Shown: positions 45,058 to 54,660 of the stretch, piece after piece | Position numbering within the stretch: position 1 is the first letter of the stretch | How the letters are laid out: each line of letters opens with the position of its first letter | Source: Leclercia adecarboxylata | GTDB lineage: Bacteria; Pseudomonadota; Gammaproteobacteria; Enterobacterales; Enterobacteriaceae | Direction of reading: 5' to 3' | Length of the DNA stretch: 64,000 nt | NCBI RefSeq assembly: GCF_006874705.1 | Contig: NZ_CP035382.1 | Span: 4,154,001-4,218,000 of the forward strand | Program-made: the position numbers and the translations under genes | The notes under the pieces: model-generated | What the model was told of the DNA's origin: nothing | What the model saw: the letters and a program-made list of their open reading frames with translations, nothing else | Database searches by the model: none

Positions 45058-45324
45058 TTAACGGGAAAGCAGGCTGACCTCCACCTCTTCGTTGTCTTCA
45101 TCTTTGTTAATCAGAGATGCATCATCACAGACCAGGATTTCATCATTGTCAACCCACGCCTGGACGTCGGCTTCATCACCGCTATCAACACGCCAAATTG
45201 ATCCATCATCAAGAGTAATCAGTGAACCATCCTCACTAAGCGTCTGAATGTAATAACCCGATTCGCAATCCGCCAAAGCCGGTGCGGTGATAAAGAAAGC
45301 TGCAACTAACAGTATTTTTCTCAT
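45058..45324 (-). CDS. Small secreted protein of unknown function
   Basis: An 88-residue protein with a signal peptide (MRKILLVAAFFITAPALADC) cleaved at ALA. The mature part is acidic, with two Cys (DCESGYY, LVCDDASL) that could form a disulphide. The segment SLITLDDGSIWRVDSGD is SH3-like in look. I do not recognise a named family. Its ATG shares a base with the stop of the upstream lipoprotein gene (TAATG), so the two form one translation unit. Confidence 0.7.
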   Translation of the reverse strand: MRKILLVAAFFITAPALADCESGYYIQTLSEDGSLITLDDGSIWRVDSGDEADVQAWVDNDEILVCDDASLINKDEDNEEVEVSLLSR

Positions 45325-45785
45325 TAAATCACACCCTCGCAGTTGCTGCCTGAAGCCCCTTGCGAGCTACTCATCAACTGGGCATTGGTTTCTTTGGGAT
45401 GGAGCGTGTACATGCCGCCATTAAACGGATCTACCCCTAGCCAGCCAATTAAGCCACCAAAGACGATGTTCCCCCCCATATACCAGCCATTTGCGCTTGA
45501 GTTGACTGAAAGCGTTTCTGGCTTATAGCCCTCTTTGCAAAGGGTGATGTTATATTCTCTTTTTCCAAAATAACTTCCATCAGACTTCTGCAGCAGAACG
45601 GATTGCGGCGTCGTTCCTCTGGACACCACCACCCCGGCATTATCCTTAACAATGAACTTGGCCCCTGGCGGCACGCTGTTGACTTGAACGGACTGAGCAC
45701 TATCCCCAACAATAGTGGCGCATCCCGACAGCAAGCACGCTCCCACAAACAGTACAGTCACAGTCATTGTTTTTTGAAACTTCAT
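45324..45785 (-). CDS. Lipoprotein with PEGA-like domain
   Basis: A 153-residue lipoprotein. The signal ends in the lipobox LLSGC near residue 20. A PEGA-like segment follows (VQVNSVPPGAKFIVKDNAG, TPQSVLLQ, KREYNITLCKEGYKPETLSV), then a Gly-rich hydrophobic stretch (GGNIVFGGLIGWLGVDPFNGG) as in small lipoproteins with a glycine-zipper-like region. The ATG at 45785 is chosen because an upstream ATG would place the coding frame across a terminator. It is co-translated with the small secreted protein. The function is unknown. Confidence 0.8.
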   Translation of the reverse strand: MKFQKTMTVTVLFVGACLLSGCATIVGDSAQSVQVNSVPPGAKFIVKDNAGVVVSRGTTPQSVLLQKSDGSYFGKREYNITLCKEGYKPETLSVNSSANGWYMGGNIVFGGLIGWLGVDPFNGGMYTLHPKETNAQLMSSSQGASGSNCEGVI

Positions 45786-45803
45786 TTTAATTTCCTTAGC
45801 CAA

Positions 45804-45833
45804 TAAAAAACCCGCACATATTGCGCGGGTTAA
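45804..45833 (-). terminator. Rho-independent terminator of ydcY
   Basis: A stem (AACCCGC paired with GCGGGTT) is followed on the minus strand by six T residues. It lies between the ydcY stop and the PEGA lipoprotein gene, 18 bases before the latter's ATG. Confidence 0.85.
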
Positions 45834-45957
45834 TTGATTTAGCTTTAGTCCTGAGTGCTGTTTCGATCTCTTTGGTGGCAATCGCTTTATTCAACGTGAA
45901 AAAAGAGGATCGAATAACAATATATGACTGTTTAATCGCCTGGTGCCAATTCTGAAT

Positions 45958-46191
45958 TCAGAGGATCACGCCGCCTTTGGTCAGGCTCTCTTCGCGGGCT
46001 TCCTGCTCCTCTTTATAATGTTTGCCGTGATGGGCAATGGTCGTGCGCAGACGCTGCTGCTGGGTATAGCGATCTTCCCGGCTTAATTCGCTGTCTTCGC
46101 TTAATTCAATCAGCAGTTCATTCATATGAACGATCACGCTTTCCGCCACCGCGGCATCAACGCGGGCGATAACTTCCTCTAAATGTGACAT
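45958..46191 (-). CDS. ydcY: Small protein YdcY (DUF2526)
   Basis: A 77-residue soluble, helical protein that matches E. coli YdcY, starting MSHLEEVIARVDAAVAESVI and ending LTKGGVIL. The central part is rich in charged residues and probably all helix (SREDRYTQQQRLRTTIAHHGKH). AAGGAGTGACA before the ATG at 46191 fixes the start. The function of the family is unknown. A terminator follows 125 bases downstream. Confidence 0.9.
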   Translation of the reverse strand: MSHLEEVIARVDAAVAESVIVHMNELLIELSEDSELSREDRYTQQQRLRTTIAHHGKHYKEEQEAREESLTKGGVIL

Positions 46192-46207
46192 TGTCACTCC
46201 TTATTAG

Positions 46208-46285
46208 TCTGCCCGGCGGCGCTGCGCTTGCCGGGCCTACGGGTGCATGGGTAGGCCGGGTAAGGCAAAGCCGCCACCCGGCAAT
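46208..46285. repeat. REP/BIME element
   Basis: Two inverted REP units (GCCCGGCGGCGCTGCGCTTG and GTAAGGCAAAGCCGCCACCC, with flanking bases) lie between ydcY and the stop of the DppA-like gene. Confidence 0.85.
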
Positions 46286-46288
46286 CCG

Positions 46289-47887
46289 TCAGTTAAGCTT
46301 CGCCTTCGAGAAATCGCTTCCCATCAGGCTCACGCTGTACCCGCTTAGGTTGCTGCGGGTGGCATAGAAGGTTTTGCCGTTCGCCAGCGCAATCCACGGG
46401 GCCTGCTGGTAGAAGATCTCCTGCGCCTGGCTGTAAAGCTTCGCGCGGGCAGCCGGATCGCTGGTCAGCTTCGCCTTCTGGACCAGGTCATCATAGCCCT
46501 TGTCGCACCAGCGTGCAGCATTGGAGCCGGTTTTAATGCTGTTACAGCCCAGCAGCACGTCAGCAAAGTTATCGGGGTCGCCGTTATCCGACATCCAGCC
46601 AAACAGCGCGCTGTCGTGTTCGCCTTTACGCATCCCGGAGAGATATTCGCCCCACTCGTAAGAGACGATTTTCGCCTTGATCCCCACCTTCGCCCAGTCG
46701 CTCTGGATCATCTCGGCAATGCGGCGTGAGTTCGGGTTATACGGACGCTGCACCGGCATCGACCACAGCGTCACTTCCGCCCCTTGCTCCAGCCCGGCCT
46801 GTTTCAGCAGCGCTTTCGCTTTTTCCGGATCGTAACCGTAGTCCTGCAGATCTTTGTTAAAGCCCATCATGTTCGGCGGGATCGGCGATTTTGCAACCGT
46901 ACCGGAGCCCATAAATACGGCGTTGATAATGGCGTTCTTATCGGTGGCATAGTTCAGCGCCTGGCGCACCAGCACGTTATCAAACGGCTTTTTCTCGGTA
47001 TTAAACGCCAGATAGCCGACGTTCAGCGCATCCACCGAGTGGAGGGTCAGATCTTTGTTTTTCTTGATCACGTCAAACTGCACCGGAGATGGTGCAGGAA
47101 TGATCTGGCACTCGTTGGTCTGCAACTTCGCCAGGCGGGTTTCGACGTTCGGCGTAATGGAGAAGATCAGGTGTTTGGTCGGCACCGCGCCATCCCAGTA
47201 GTCAGGGTTAGCCAGATAGCGGATCTGCGAGTCGGTTTTATACTGCTGAAGCACGTACGGCCCGGTGCCAATCGGCCAGGTATCGACGTTTTCCGGGGTG
47301 CCTTTTTTCAGCATCGCGTCGGCATATTCCGCGGAGAGGATCGAGGCGAAGTCCATTCCCCAGTCGGCGAGGAACGCGGCATTCGGTTCGCTCAGCACAA
47401 ACTGGACGTGGGTATCATCCACCTTCTTCACCTCCTGGATCAGTTTATCCAGGCCGACGTCATTGAAGTATTCATAGTTGCCCTGCGACACCTTGTGATA
47501 CGGATGATTAGGGTCTTTCTGACGTAGCACCGAGAAAATAACGTCGTCGGCATTAAAGTCGCGGGTCGGTTTAAAGAATTTATTACTGTTGAACTTCACT
47601 CCTTTGCGCAGGGTAAAGGTATAGGTTTTACCGTCCGGGGAGATGGTCCAGGATTCAGCCAGCGACGGAACCGGGGTGTTTTTCACCGGATCGAAGTTAA
47701 TCAGGCGGTTGTACAGCACCTGCGAACTGGCGACAAAGGTCGGGCCGGAGCTGGCGATTTGCGGGTTAAACGACTCAGGCGAGGCCTCTGAGCAGTAGAT
47801 AATGGTGTCGTTATTCGCCGCCGAGGCGGCACCTGCCGGTAACAGCGCGCTTAATGCCAGCGCGAGGAGAGTTTTCCCTGTAGACAT
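46289..47887 (-). CDS. DppA-like periplasmic peptide-binding protein (SBP family 5)
   Basis: A 532-residue periplasmic protein of solute-binding family 5. Its signal peptide ends at GAASA near residue 23. It follows E. coli DppA closely (IYCSEASPESFNPQIASSGPT, SDNGDPDNFADVLLGCNS), so it probably binds dipeptides or a related ligand. It has no permease or ATPase next to it and probably docks to a distant Dpp-type importer. The ATG at 47887 is chosen because it begins the signal peptide; an extension of 26 residues is rejected. A REP pair follows it. Confidence 0.85.
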   Translation of the reverse strand: MSTGKTLLALALSALLPAGAASAANNDTIIYCSEASPESFNPQIASSGPTFVASSQVLYNRLINFDPVKNTPVPSLAESWTISPDGKTYTFTLRKGVKFNSNKFFKPTRDFNADDVIFSVLRQKDPNHPYHKVSQGNYEYFNDVGLDKLIQEVKKVDDTHVQFVLSEPNAAFLADWGMDFASILSAEYADAMLKKGTPENVDTWPIGTGPYVLQQYKTDSQIRYLANPDYWDGAVPTKHLIFSITPNVETRLAKLQTNECQIIPAPSPVQFDVIKKNKDLTLHSVDALNVGYLAFNTEKKPFDNVLVRQALNYATDKNAIINAVFMGSGTVAKSPIPPNMMGFNKDLQDYGYDPEKAKALLKQAGLEQGAEVTLWSMPVQRPYNPNSRRIAEMIQSDWAKVGIKAKIVSYEWGEYLSGMRKGEHDSALFGWMSDNGDPDNFADVLLGCNSIKTGSNAARWCDKGYDDLVQKAKLTSDPAARAKLYSQAQEIFYQQAPWIALANGKTFYATRSNLSGYSVSLMGSDFSKAKLN

Positions 47888-48168
47888 GTTTATTACCTGT
47901 TTGGTTTTATTATATAGAATGGTAATAACAGCACAGCCCCTCTCCCCTGGCAAATAACGAAACACTATCAGGTTATTCTAAAGCAGTTATTTCCGCTGAT
48001 TTTCCCACCACCTGCGGGAGAGTGATTTGTCTTAAGGTACATTCAACGTCAAGCACTTTCCGCTGCCTCAATGCTGTAAGAAATCACCCCTTTTGCCGTC
48101 TCTTCTGCCGTTTGCTTGCCCGCAGATTTCGTAAAGTAGACGCGTGAAAAAGTCTATGGGACCAAATC

Positions 48169-49509
48169 GTGGCAAAAACCCTTTTACGCAGCGGCAATCT
48201 GGATGATTTTCAGGCCGTTGGCGGCGGCGGACAGGCCGTTTTTGAATCAGCATTGCAAATCCGTGAGGCCCTGCGCCTGCGCAAACAGCAGTCGATCGTT
48301 GATTGCCTTGCGATCCCCCAGGTCAACGACGAAGGCGACCGGGTAGACTGGTACTCGCCTACGGAAGGCGCCGTGACCAGCTGGAAAGCCGCCGACGAAG
48401 ATGCACGTTTCCGGGCGTTGCGCCTGCTGGAAAGCACCCTGTCCAGCGTGGAATCCCTGAGCAAGAAATCGCTCCAGTCGCCAAAAACCGCCCAGCAGCT
48501 GTTTGGTTCCCTGCTGTCTAAAGCGTTTCAGTTCCCGGGGGAAAACTTCCTGTTCCTGGTGGACGGCAAGCCGGTGATCACCTTCTGGGGCTTTGTGAAT
48601 CTTAATGAAAACGCGCGTGAGGATATTCTCGACTGCCTGCGCGCCTCTCTGCTGCCGGTCCCAATGCCTGCCCCGGTTATTGAGCCGGAACCCGAGCCCG
48701 AGCCGGCCCCGGCCATCGTCTTTGAGAAAGCCGATGAACCGCTGGTTGCCGCCCCGGCGACGGTGCATATCACCGCCGACGATCTCTACGAGGCGCATCC
48801 TGCCCCGGTCATGACCGCCAGCGAGCCTGAGCCAGAACCCGCCCCGGCGATCGTCGCGGCGAAAAAACGCCGCGTTGCGCTTTGGGCGCTGCCTGTCGCC
48901 GCGGTGGTTGTTGCCGCCGTGGCCGCCCCATTGCTGTGGCCGAAGCAGGCCCCCACCGCTGAGCCGGTGAAAGCCGTAGCCGTCGCCCCGGTGGCGATCG
49001 CGCCAAAACCCGTTGCCGCCGTTGAGCCTCTGCCGCTGAATTTACCGCTGCACCAGGCCGAAGTGGCCGCCGTGAAAGCTGCTGAGCCGGTCGAGGCTGA
49101 ACCTGTGGTGATTACCGCGATCCCGAAAGATGCGATGGTGATGGAAGCCGGTCAGGTGAAATCCGGCTCGACCCGTTTTCTTAACGGCAGCTGGCGGGCG
49201 ATGCTGGAGGTGACCGATCCCATCACCGGTAAGCCGCCGTACGTGCGCTATCAGATCCAGAACAATAAAGGTACGGCCCGCGTCGTTCACGGTAAGAACG
49301 TGGTCTGCCGCGCAACGGTCTTCTCCGGGCTGCACAGCAACGGTGAGCTGATGATTAAAACCCGCGGCAACGCCCGCTGCGCCGACGGCTCGCGCTACCC
49401 GATGCCGGAAATTACCTGTAAAGCCGGTACCAACGACGTGGCAGAATGCAGCGCGCGCTACGACGCGAAAACCGTGGTTCCATTGACATTCAGGAAGGCA
49501 GGTGCGTGA
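48169..49509 (+). CDS. srfA: SrfA-like protein, membrane-anchored
   Basis: A 446-residue protein, first gene of srfABC. The N-terminal domain (residues 1-165) is unknown. Pro/Glu-rich repeats (EPEPEPEPAPAIV at 172 and EPEPEPAPAIV at 219) flank a single membrane helix near residues 235-257 (RRVALWALPVAAVVVAAVA). The C-terminal domain (320-446, NGSWRAMLEVTDPITGKPP) has Cys residues and would be periplasmic if the N-terminus is cytosolic. The start codon is GTG at 48169 with GGGA upstream. Srf proteins were named as SsrB-regulated factors in Salmonella; the molecular function is unknown. Confidence 0.8.
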   Translation: MAKTLLRSGNLDDFQAVGGGGQAVFESALQIREALRLRKQQSIVDCLAIPQVNDEGDRVDWYSPTEGAVTSWKAADEDARFRALRLLESTLSSVESLSKKSLQSPKTAQQLFGSLLSKAFQFPGENFLFLVDGKPVITFWGFVNLNENAREDILDCLRASLLPVPMPAPVIEPEPEPEPAPAIVFEKADEPLVAAPATVHITADDLYEAHPAPVMTASEPEPEPAPAIVAAKKRRVALWALPVAAVVVAAVAAPLLWPKQAPTAEPVKAVAVAPVAIAPKPVAAVEPLPLNLPLHQAEVAAVKAAEPVEAEPVVITAIPKDAMVMEAGQVKSGSTRFLNGSWRAMLEVTDPITGKPPYVRYQIQNNKGTARVVHGKNVVCRATVFSGLHSNGELMIKTRGNARCADGSRYPMPEITCKAGTNDVAECSARYDAKTVVPLTFRKAGA

Positions 49510-49513
49510 TCCT

Positions 49514-52495
49514 ATGCTGGTAAACCTTTGCGACTACAAACAGAGCGTCACGCTGATTGCGAACAGCGGCGTTCAGTTTCTTGATTTTGGCCTGACGCCG
49601 CAGGACTCCGCCCAGAGCGGACGTTTCGTGCGTAAAACCGCGAATGGCCCCCTGCTGCGCCTGGATTTCGATCTGGTTAATGGCCGCTATACCCTGCCTG
49701 CCACGGGCGGTGGACAGCCGGAAGTGGTCAAACCCGAAAGCACCATTCTGCTCCAGCAGTCGCTGGCGGTGCTGGACGGCGTCTGGCTGCCGGTGCCGTT
49801 TTTACGCTTTAACCCGCCGCGTACCTTTGTTGAAGGCCCGGATAACTGGGCGCGGGTGCAGGTGCGCAAGCTGGAGACGCCCGATAATGCCGGGAACAGC
49901 CATCGCGTAACCCTGGCGCTGGACAGCCAGATTGCCGCCCACGCCACCAGCCCCCTGTCGCCGGTGGAGAACGATATTCTTAACGGCACCCGCTTCGCGC
50001 TGGCCTGGCGCGATGACGAAGTGGCGAACTTCCTCGACCAGACCTGGATTGACGGCTGGCTGCGCGAGGCCTTCACCCAGTACGCCACGGGCGTGGAGAA
50101 TCGCGCCGAACGCGATCTCCAGCTGGCGATGCGTAACTTTGAGTACCAGGCGCACTGGCTGAACATTATGGCGATGCTGGGCGAGCAGCTGACGGTGCCG
50201 GAGGTAAAATTCGTCACTCATACTCTCAGCACCCCGGCGATCCCGGTGGACCTGATCCTGGATGTGGGCAATACCCACACCTGCGGCGTGATCATTGAAG
50301 ACCACGGCGACGCCAACGACGGTCTGCGTCAGACCGCCGAGTTGCAGGTGCGATCCCTGAGCGAACCGCAGTACCTCAACGAGCCGCTGTTTACCAGCCG
50401 TCTGGAGTTTTCCGAAGCCCGCTTCGGCAAGCAGCACTTCTCGGTGGAGAGCGGCCGCGAAGATGCTTTCGTCTGGCCATCCATCGTGCGCGTCGGCGAC
50501 GAAGCGCGGAAGCTGGCAACCCAGCGACTGGGCACCGAAGGCAACAGCGGTATCTCCAGCCCGCGCCGCTACCTGTGGGATGAAACCCCGGTGGTGCAGG
50601 ACTGGCGTTTCAGCCAGATGAACAGCAAAACCCAGCGCGAGCCGCTGGCGACCGCCTTCCCGCTGATGAACCTGATGAACGATGACGGTCAGCCGCTCTT
50701 CACCCTGCCGCAGGACGAGCGTCTGCCGGTCTTCTCGCCGCAGTACAGCCGCAGCACCCTGATGACCCATATGCTGTGCGAGCTGCTGGCGCAGGCGCTG
50801 GGGCAGATTAACAGCGTTGCCACCCGTCTGCGTCTGGGCTTCCCGGCCTCGCCGCGTCAGCTGCGCACCCTGATCCTGACCCTGCCCTCGGCGATGCCGA
50901 AGCAGGAGCGCGAGATCTTCCGCCGCCGCATGTTCGAAGCTATCGCCATCGTCTGGAAAGCGATGGGCTGGCACCCGCAGGATGACGACTTCTCCAGCCG
51001 CAAACAGCAGGAGAAAAGCGTGGTGCCGGTGCCGGAGATCCAGATGGAGTGGGACGAAGCCAGCTGCGGCCAGCTGGTGTGGCTCTATAACGAAGCCATC
51101 TCCCATTATAACGGCCAGACCGAAGCCTTCTTTGCGGCCGTGGCACGTCCGGATCGCGAGCCGGAGCCGGGCTGTCAGCCGGGTCGCGCCCTGCGTGTGG
51201 CCTCGATTGATATCGGCGGCGGCACCACCGATATGGCGATCACCCATTACCAGCTCGACGATGGCTCCGGCAGCAACGTCAAAATCACGCCGCAGCTGCT
51301 GTTCCGCGAAGGCTTTAAGGTGGCGGGCGATGACACCCTGCTGGATGTGATTCAGCGTTACGTCCTGCCTGCCCTGCAGACGCAATTGCAGAAGTCCGGC
51401 ATTGCCGATGCCTCGCTGCTGATGGCCTCTCTGTTTGGCGACTCCGGGCGCATCGACACCCAGGCGGTGCTGCGCCAGCAGACGGCGTTACAGCTGTTTA
51501 TGCCGATTGGTCATGCGATCCTCGCCGCCTGGGAAGCCAGCGATATCGACGATCCGCTCGACGGGCTGCACGCCACCTTTGGCGATCTGCTGACCCGCAA
51601 ACCAACGCGCAACGTAATGAACTATCTGCAGCAGGCCATCGAACACGCCCTGCCAGCGGGATCGGAACCGTTCGACCTGTTTGCCGTGCCGCTGCACGTC
51701 AACTTCCGCGAAATGCAGGATGCGATGCTGGCCGGGCACTTTACCCTGGCCGCGCCGCTGCACGCCGTGGCGGAGGCGATCTCCCACTACGCCTGCGATA
51801 TTCTGCTGATCACCGGACGTCCAGGCTGCCTGCCGGGCGTCCAGGCGCTGATCCGCCATCTGCAACCGGTCCCGGTCAGCCGGATGGTGTGGCTGGATAA
51901 GTACCGGGTGCATGAGTGGTATCCGTTCAGCCAGCAGGGACGCATCGGCAACCCGAAATCCACCGCGGCGGTCGGGGCGATGCTCTGTAGCCTAGCGCTG
52001 GATCTGCGCCTTCCGCGCTTCAACTTTAAGGCGGCGGATATCGGGGCGTACTCCACCGTGCGCTACCTGGGCGTGCTGGATAACACCGTCAACACCCTGC
52101 GTGAAGAGAACGTCTGGTATCAGGATATCGACCTCGACAAGCCGGGGGCGAAGCTGGATACCCGTCTGCACTTCCCGCTGCGCGGCAACGTGACTCTCGG
52201 CTTCCGTCAGCTGGCGAACGCCCGCTGGCCTGCCACCCCGCTCTACACGCTGAGCATTAACTCGGCGGAACTGGCGAAATCTATCGCCGGGGACGGGGTG
52301 CTGAACGTGCGCCTGAAGCTTTGCGGCGGCAATAAGCATGATGGCCCGGAAGCCTTTGAACTGAGCGATGCCTGGCTGCAGGACGGTACGCCGGTGCCGC
52401 CCGATGCCCTGACCTTTAAACTGAATACCCTGGCGGATCGCAGACACAGCGGCAGCCACTACTGGATCGACAGCGGGAGCGTATACCTGAAATGA
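49514..52495 (+). CDS. srfB: SrfB, actin/Hsp70-like ATPase-fold protein
   Basis: A 993-residue cytosolic protein. It starts at ATG 49514 (MLVNLCDYKQSVTLIANSG), 4 bases after the srfA stop; an alternative GTG at 49502 is less likely. Near residues 247-256 it reads LILDVGNTHTCGVIIE, and near 563-573 VASIDIGGGTTDMAITHY; these match the phosphate-1 and phosphate-2 loops of the actin/Hsp70/sugar-kinase ATPase fold. The ATPase core thus appears to span about residues 245-900, with a 240-residue N-terminal domain. It probably works with SrfA and SrfC as one complex. Experimental roles are unclear. Confidence 0.87.
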   Translation: MLVNLCDYKQSVTLIANSGVQFLDFGLTPQDSAQSGRFVRKTANGPLLRLDFDLVNGRYTLPATGGGQPEVVKPESTILLQQSLAVLDGVWLPVPFLRFNPPRTFVEGPDNWARVQVRKLETPDNAGNSHRVTLALDSQIAAHATSPLSPVENDILNGTRFALAWRDDEVANFLDQTWIDGWLREAFTQYATGVENRAERDLQLAMRNFEYQAHWLNIMAMLGEQLTVPEVKFVTHTLSTPAIPVDLILDVGNTHTCGVIIEDHGDANDGLRQTAELQVRSLSEPQYLNEPLFTSRLEFSEARFGKQHFSVESGREDAFVWPSIVRVGDEARKLATQRLGTEGNSGISSPRRYLWDETPVVQDWRFSQMNSKTQREPLATAFPLMNLMNDDGQPLFTLPQDERLPVFSPQYSRSTLMTHMLCELLAQALGQINSVATRLRLGFPASPRQLRTLILTLPSAMPKQEREIFRRRMFEAIAIVWKAMGWHPQDDDFSSRKQQEKSVVPVPEIQMEWDEASCGQLVWLYNEAISHYNGQTEAFFAAVARPDREPEPGCQPGRALRVASIDIGGGTTDMAITHYQLDDGSGSNVKITPQLLFREGFKVAGDDTLLDVIQRYVLPALQTQLQKSGIADASLLMASLFGDSGRIDTQAVLRQQTALQLFMPIGHAILAAWEASDIDDPLDGLHATFGDLLTRKPTRNVMNYLQQAIEHALPAGSEPFDLFAVPLHVNFREMQDAMLAGHFTLAAPLHAVAEAISHYACDILLITGRPGCLPGVQALIRHLQPVPVSRMVWLDKYRVHEWYPFSQQGRIGNPKSTAAVGAMLCSLALDLRLPRFNFKAADIGAYSTVRYLGVLDNTVNTLREENVWYQDIDLDKPGAKLDTRLHFPLRGNVTLGFRQLANARWPATPLYTLSINSAELAKSIAGDGVLNVRLKLCGGNKHDGPEAFELSDAWLQDGTPVPPDALTFKLNTLADRRHSGSHYWIDSGSVYLK

Positions 52496-54654
52496 CAGCC
52501 ACGACGACCACAACTCAGGCGTTAATCGGGTGGATCAACACAACGCGCCAGCACGCCCCGATCCTCGATAACGACGCCGACGCCCTGCTGGCAAGACTGG
52601 CGGTGGCCGACGCGCGGGAACACGCCATTGCGCGGGCGCTGACCTCGGGGAGCACCATTGGTTTATATGGTCACTCACAGGCGGCGAAAGCCCACCTGCT
52701 CGCTACCCTGTGCGGCAGTGACAATCAGCGAATGAACGTGATTGTCGGCCAGCGGACCTTTGACTACTTTTCGCATATCAACCCCGGGCATGCCCTGACC
52801 AACATGGCGCTGCGCTTCAGTCCGAACGCGGCAGAGGTCGCTGACGACGCCTTTCCACTGCGCCTGAGCCTGCTCACCGAGGCGGAGCTGGTGCAGGTGT
52901 TCCTTGCCCGCGCCACGCTGCCTGCGGTGGACAAAACCGTGATTGAAGCGCGACTGGAGAAGTGGCGCGCCCTGCGTCAGCCCCAGAGCGTACCGGGGAT
53001 CACCCCCGCCGACGTGGGTACCATCGCCCACTACTGGCGCGATACGGTGCCCGCCGCAGCCCAGCAGATGGACGATGCCCTGTGGCACCAGTTTGCCCTG
53101 CTGCTGCCGTCGCTGGATCTGAGCACCCGCGCCAGCGTCTGGTCGCTGCTGTGGGGCGAGCAGCAGGAACTGACGCAGCAGTGGCTGAAGCTGGCGCATA
53201 TCCTGCACCAGACCAGCCATGCCCGGGAGCTGGCCGCACCGCTGAGCCTGCTGGTTGATAATTTTGGCCTGCCGACGGAAGGTTTTCTCACCCGGGGCGA
53301 TATTGCCCTGCCGGACGTGCAGCAGGCGGTGCTGCATCCGCTGCATAACGGCGAGCTGCTCAATGCCATCAGCATTCCGCTGGACGTGCTGGCCCTGCTT
53401 ACCCGCGAGCTGATCCTGCCGGTCGAAAACAGCGCCCTGGCCGGGGTGGATGTCATTGATATTCCGGCCCCGTCGGCCCAGCCCGATCTCCCGCTGGCCC
53501 AGGCCAAACAGCAGTGGCTGCTGGAGCATTATCGCCAGCATTTGCAGCCGGACGTGCTGGTGATCTGCAACGCCACCGCCCATCACGGCCAGACGGCGAA
53601 GACCGCTAAAACGCTGCTCAACTGGGTAAAAGAGACCCAGCCGGGCGACGACGCCGCCCTGCCGGGGCTGGTGTGGGCGATCACCCCGCAGGATGCACGC
53701 TTTACCCGCCGCACAAATCTCGACGAAGCGGTGCAACAGCTGCTTGGCAAACCCGGCCAGTACTGGGGCACCCTGCAGGCGCTCGACAGCAGCAGCATGC
53801 AGCGGGTGCTCGAGTGGCTGTCGCAGGCAACCCTGCCATCCCAGCGCCAGACGCGTCTGCTGGCCTTACGCCAGCGGCATCAGCGTGACCTGCACCAGCT
53901 GATGCAGGGGTATCTGGCGCCATTAACTCAGGATCCGACTGCCCAGCGCCGCGCCGCGGAAGCGGTGGTGCGCGCCCTGCAGGGAAGCGCCGCCCGTCAC
54001 GGAGAGCTGCTGGAAGGGTTACTCCCGCCGCTGCGCGCGTTCGAAACGCTGCTCGCGGTGCAGCAGCCGCGCGAGGAGCAGGTTAACGGTCTCTTTACCG
54101 ACGCCATCGACCTGTTTGCCGACAGCGCCCAGGATACCGATGAGATATGGCAGCCGACGGACAGAGCCCGCCTCGCCCATCAGGTCTGGGTGAATCACCT
54201 GCGCCAGTGGAGCCGCGACGACGCCGTCGCCACCCGCCTGGGTCTCGACACCGCGGTGCTGCAACAGATTAGCGATGTGCTGGTGATCGCCAGCTACCGC
54301 CTGAATCTGCTCGCCCAGCTGAAAAAGATTGTCGATACCGATAAAAGCAGCGCCGCGCAGCTGCACGCCGCGCTGGGGAACTTTGTGGGCTGGGTCGGCT
54401 ATGCGCAGACGCCAGCTTCTGAGCGCCCTGCCAGCCGTGTCCGCAAGGGCCAGCCGGTATTTGTCACGCCAACGGTCAACAGCAGCGCCCCCCGCTTAAC
54501 CCGCCTCGGCGAGCAGCCAGTGCATGCCGCTACGGCCTATGTCTATGACTGGCTGGTGGCCTTGTATACCCAGGCGATTGATAATATCGGGTATCAGCAT
54601 CCACACGATATGACGATGGAGGATCGGAAGGCGTTGCAGGGCTTGCTGGCCTGA
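52492..54654 (+). CDS. srfC: SrfC, putative virulence effector protein
   Basis: A 720-residue protein, last of srfABC, with a 4-base overlap with srfB. Near residues 57-70 it has GLYGHSQAAKAHLL, which has the layout of a P-loop with the GKS/T replaced, and DYFSHINPGHALTNMALRFS after it; this resembles dynamin-like or Era-like GTPases with lost catalytic residues. The rest is mainly helical. It is annotated in genomes as putative virulence effector SrfC; homologous operons in Xenorhabdus have been linked to cytotoxicity, which says little about its role here. Confidence 0.82.
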   Translation: MTATTTTTQALIGWINTTRQHAPILDNDADALLARLAVADAREHAIARALTSGSTIGLYGHSQAAKAHLLATLCGSDNQRMNVIVGQRTFDYFSHINPGHALTNMALRFSPNAAEVADDAFPLRLSLLTEAELVQVFLARATLPAVDKTVIEARLEKWRALRQPQSVPGITPADVGTIAHYWRDTVPAAAQQMDDALWHQFALLLPSLDLSTRASVWSLLWGEQQELTQQWLKLAHILHQTSHARELAAPLSLLVDNFGLPTEGFLTRGDIALPDVQQAVLHPLHNGELLNAISIPLDVLALLTRELILPVENSALAGVDVIDIPAPSAQPDLPLAQAKQQWLLEHYRQHLQPDVLVICNATAHHGQTAKTAKTLLNWVKETQPGDDAALPGLVWAITPQDARFTRRTNLDEAVQQLLGKPGQYWGTLQALDSSSMQRVLEWLSQATLPSQRQTRLLALRQRHQRDLHQLMQGYLAPLTQDPTAQRRAAEAVVRALQGSAARHGELLEGLLPPLRAFETLLAVQQPREEQVNGLFTDAIDLFADSAQDTDEIWQPTDRARLAHQVWVNHLRQWSRDDAVATRLGLDTAVLQQISDVLVIASYRLNLLAQLKKIVDTDKSSAAQLHAALGNFVGWVGYAQTPASERPASRVRKGQPVFVTPTVNSSAPRLTRLGEQPVHAATAYVYDWLVALYTQAIDNIGYQHPHDMTMEDRKALQGLLA

Positions 54655-54660
54655 GACTGA

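Noticed and set aside
45786..45881. N-terminal extension of the PEGA-like lipoprotein
   Set aside because: The extended frame would be translated across the terminator at 45804-45833 and would bury the signal peptide.
48068..48168. Possible sigma-28 promoter before srfA (TAAG, 14 bases, GCCGTCTC)
   Set aside because: Only GCCG of the -10 box matches and the spacing is one base short. The published link of srf genes to flagellar control in Salmonella, as I remember it, is not enough to support this site.
49802..51385. Long minus-strand open frame inside srfB
   Set aside because: The frame is a codon-bias shadow of srfB, whose ATPase motifs confirm the plus strand.
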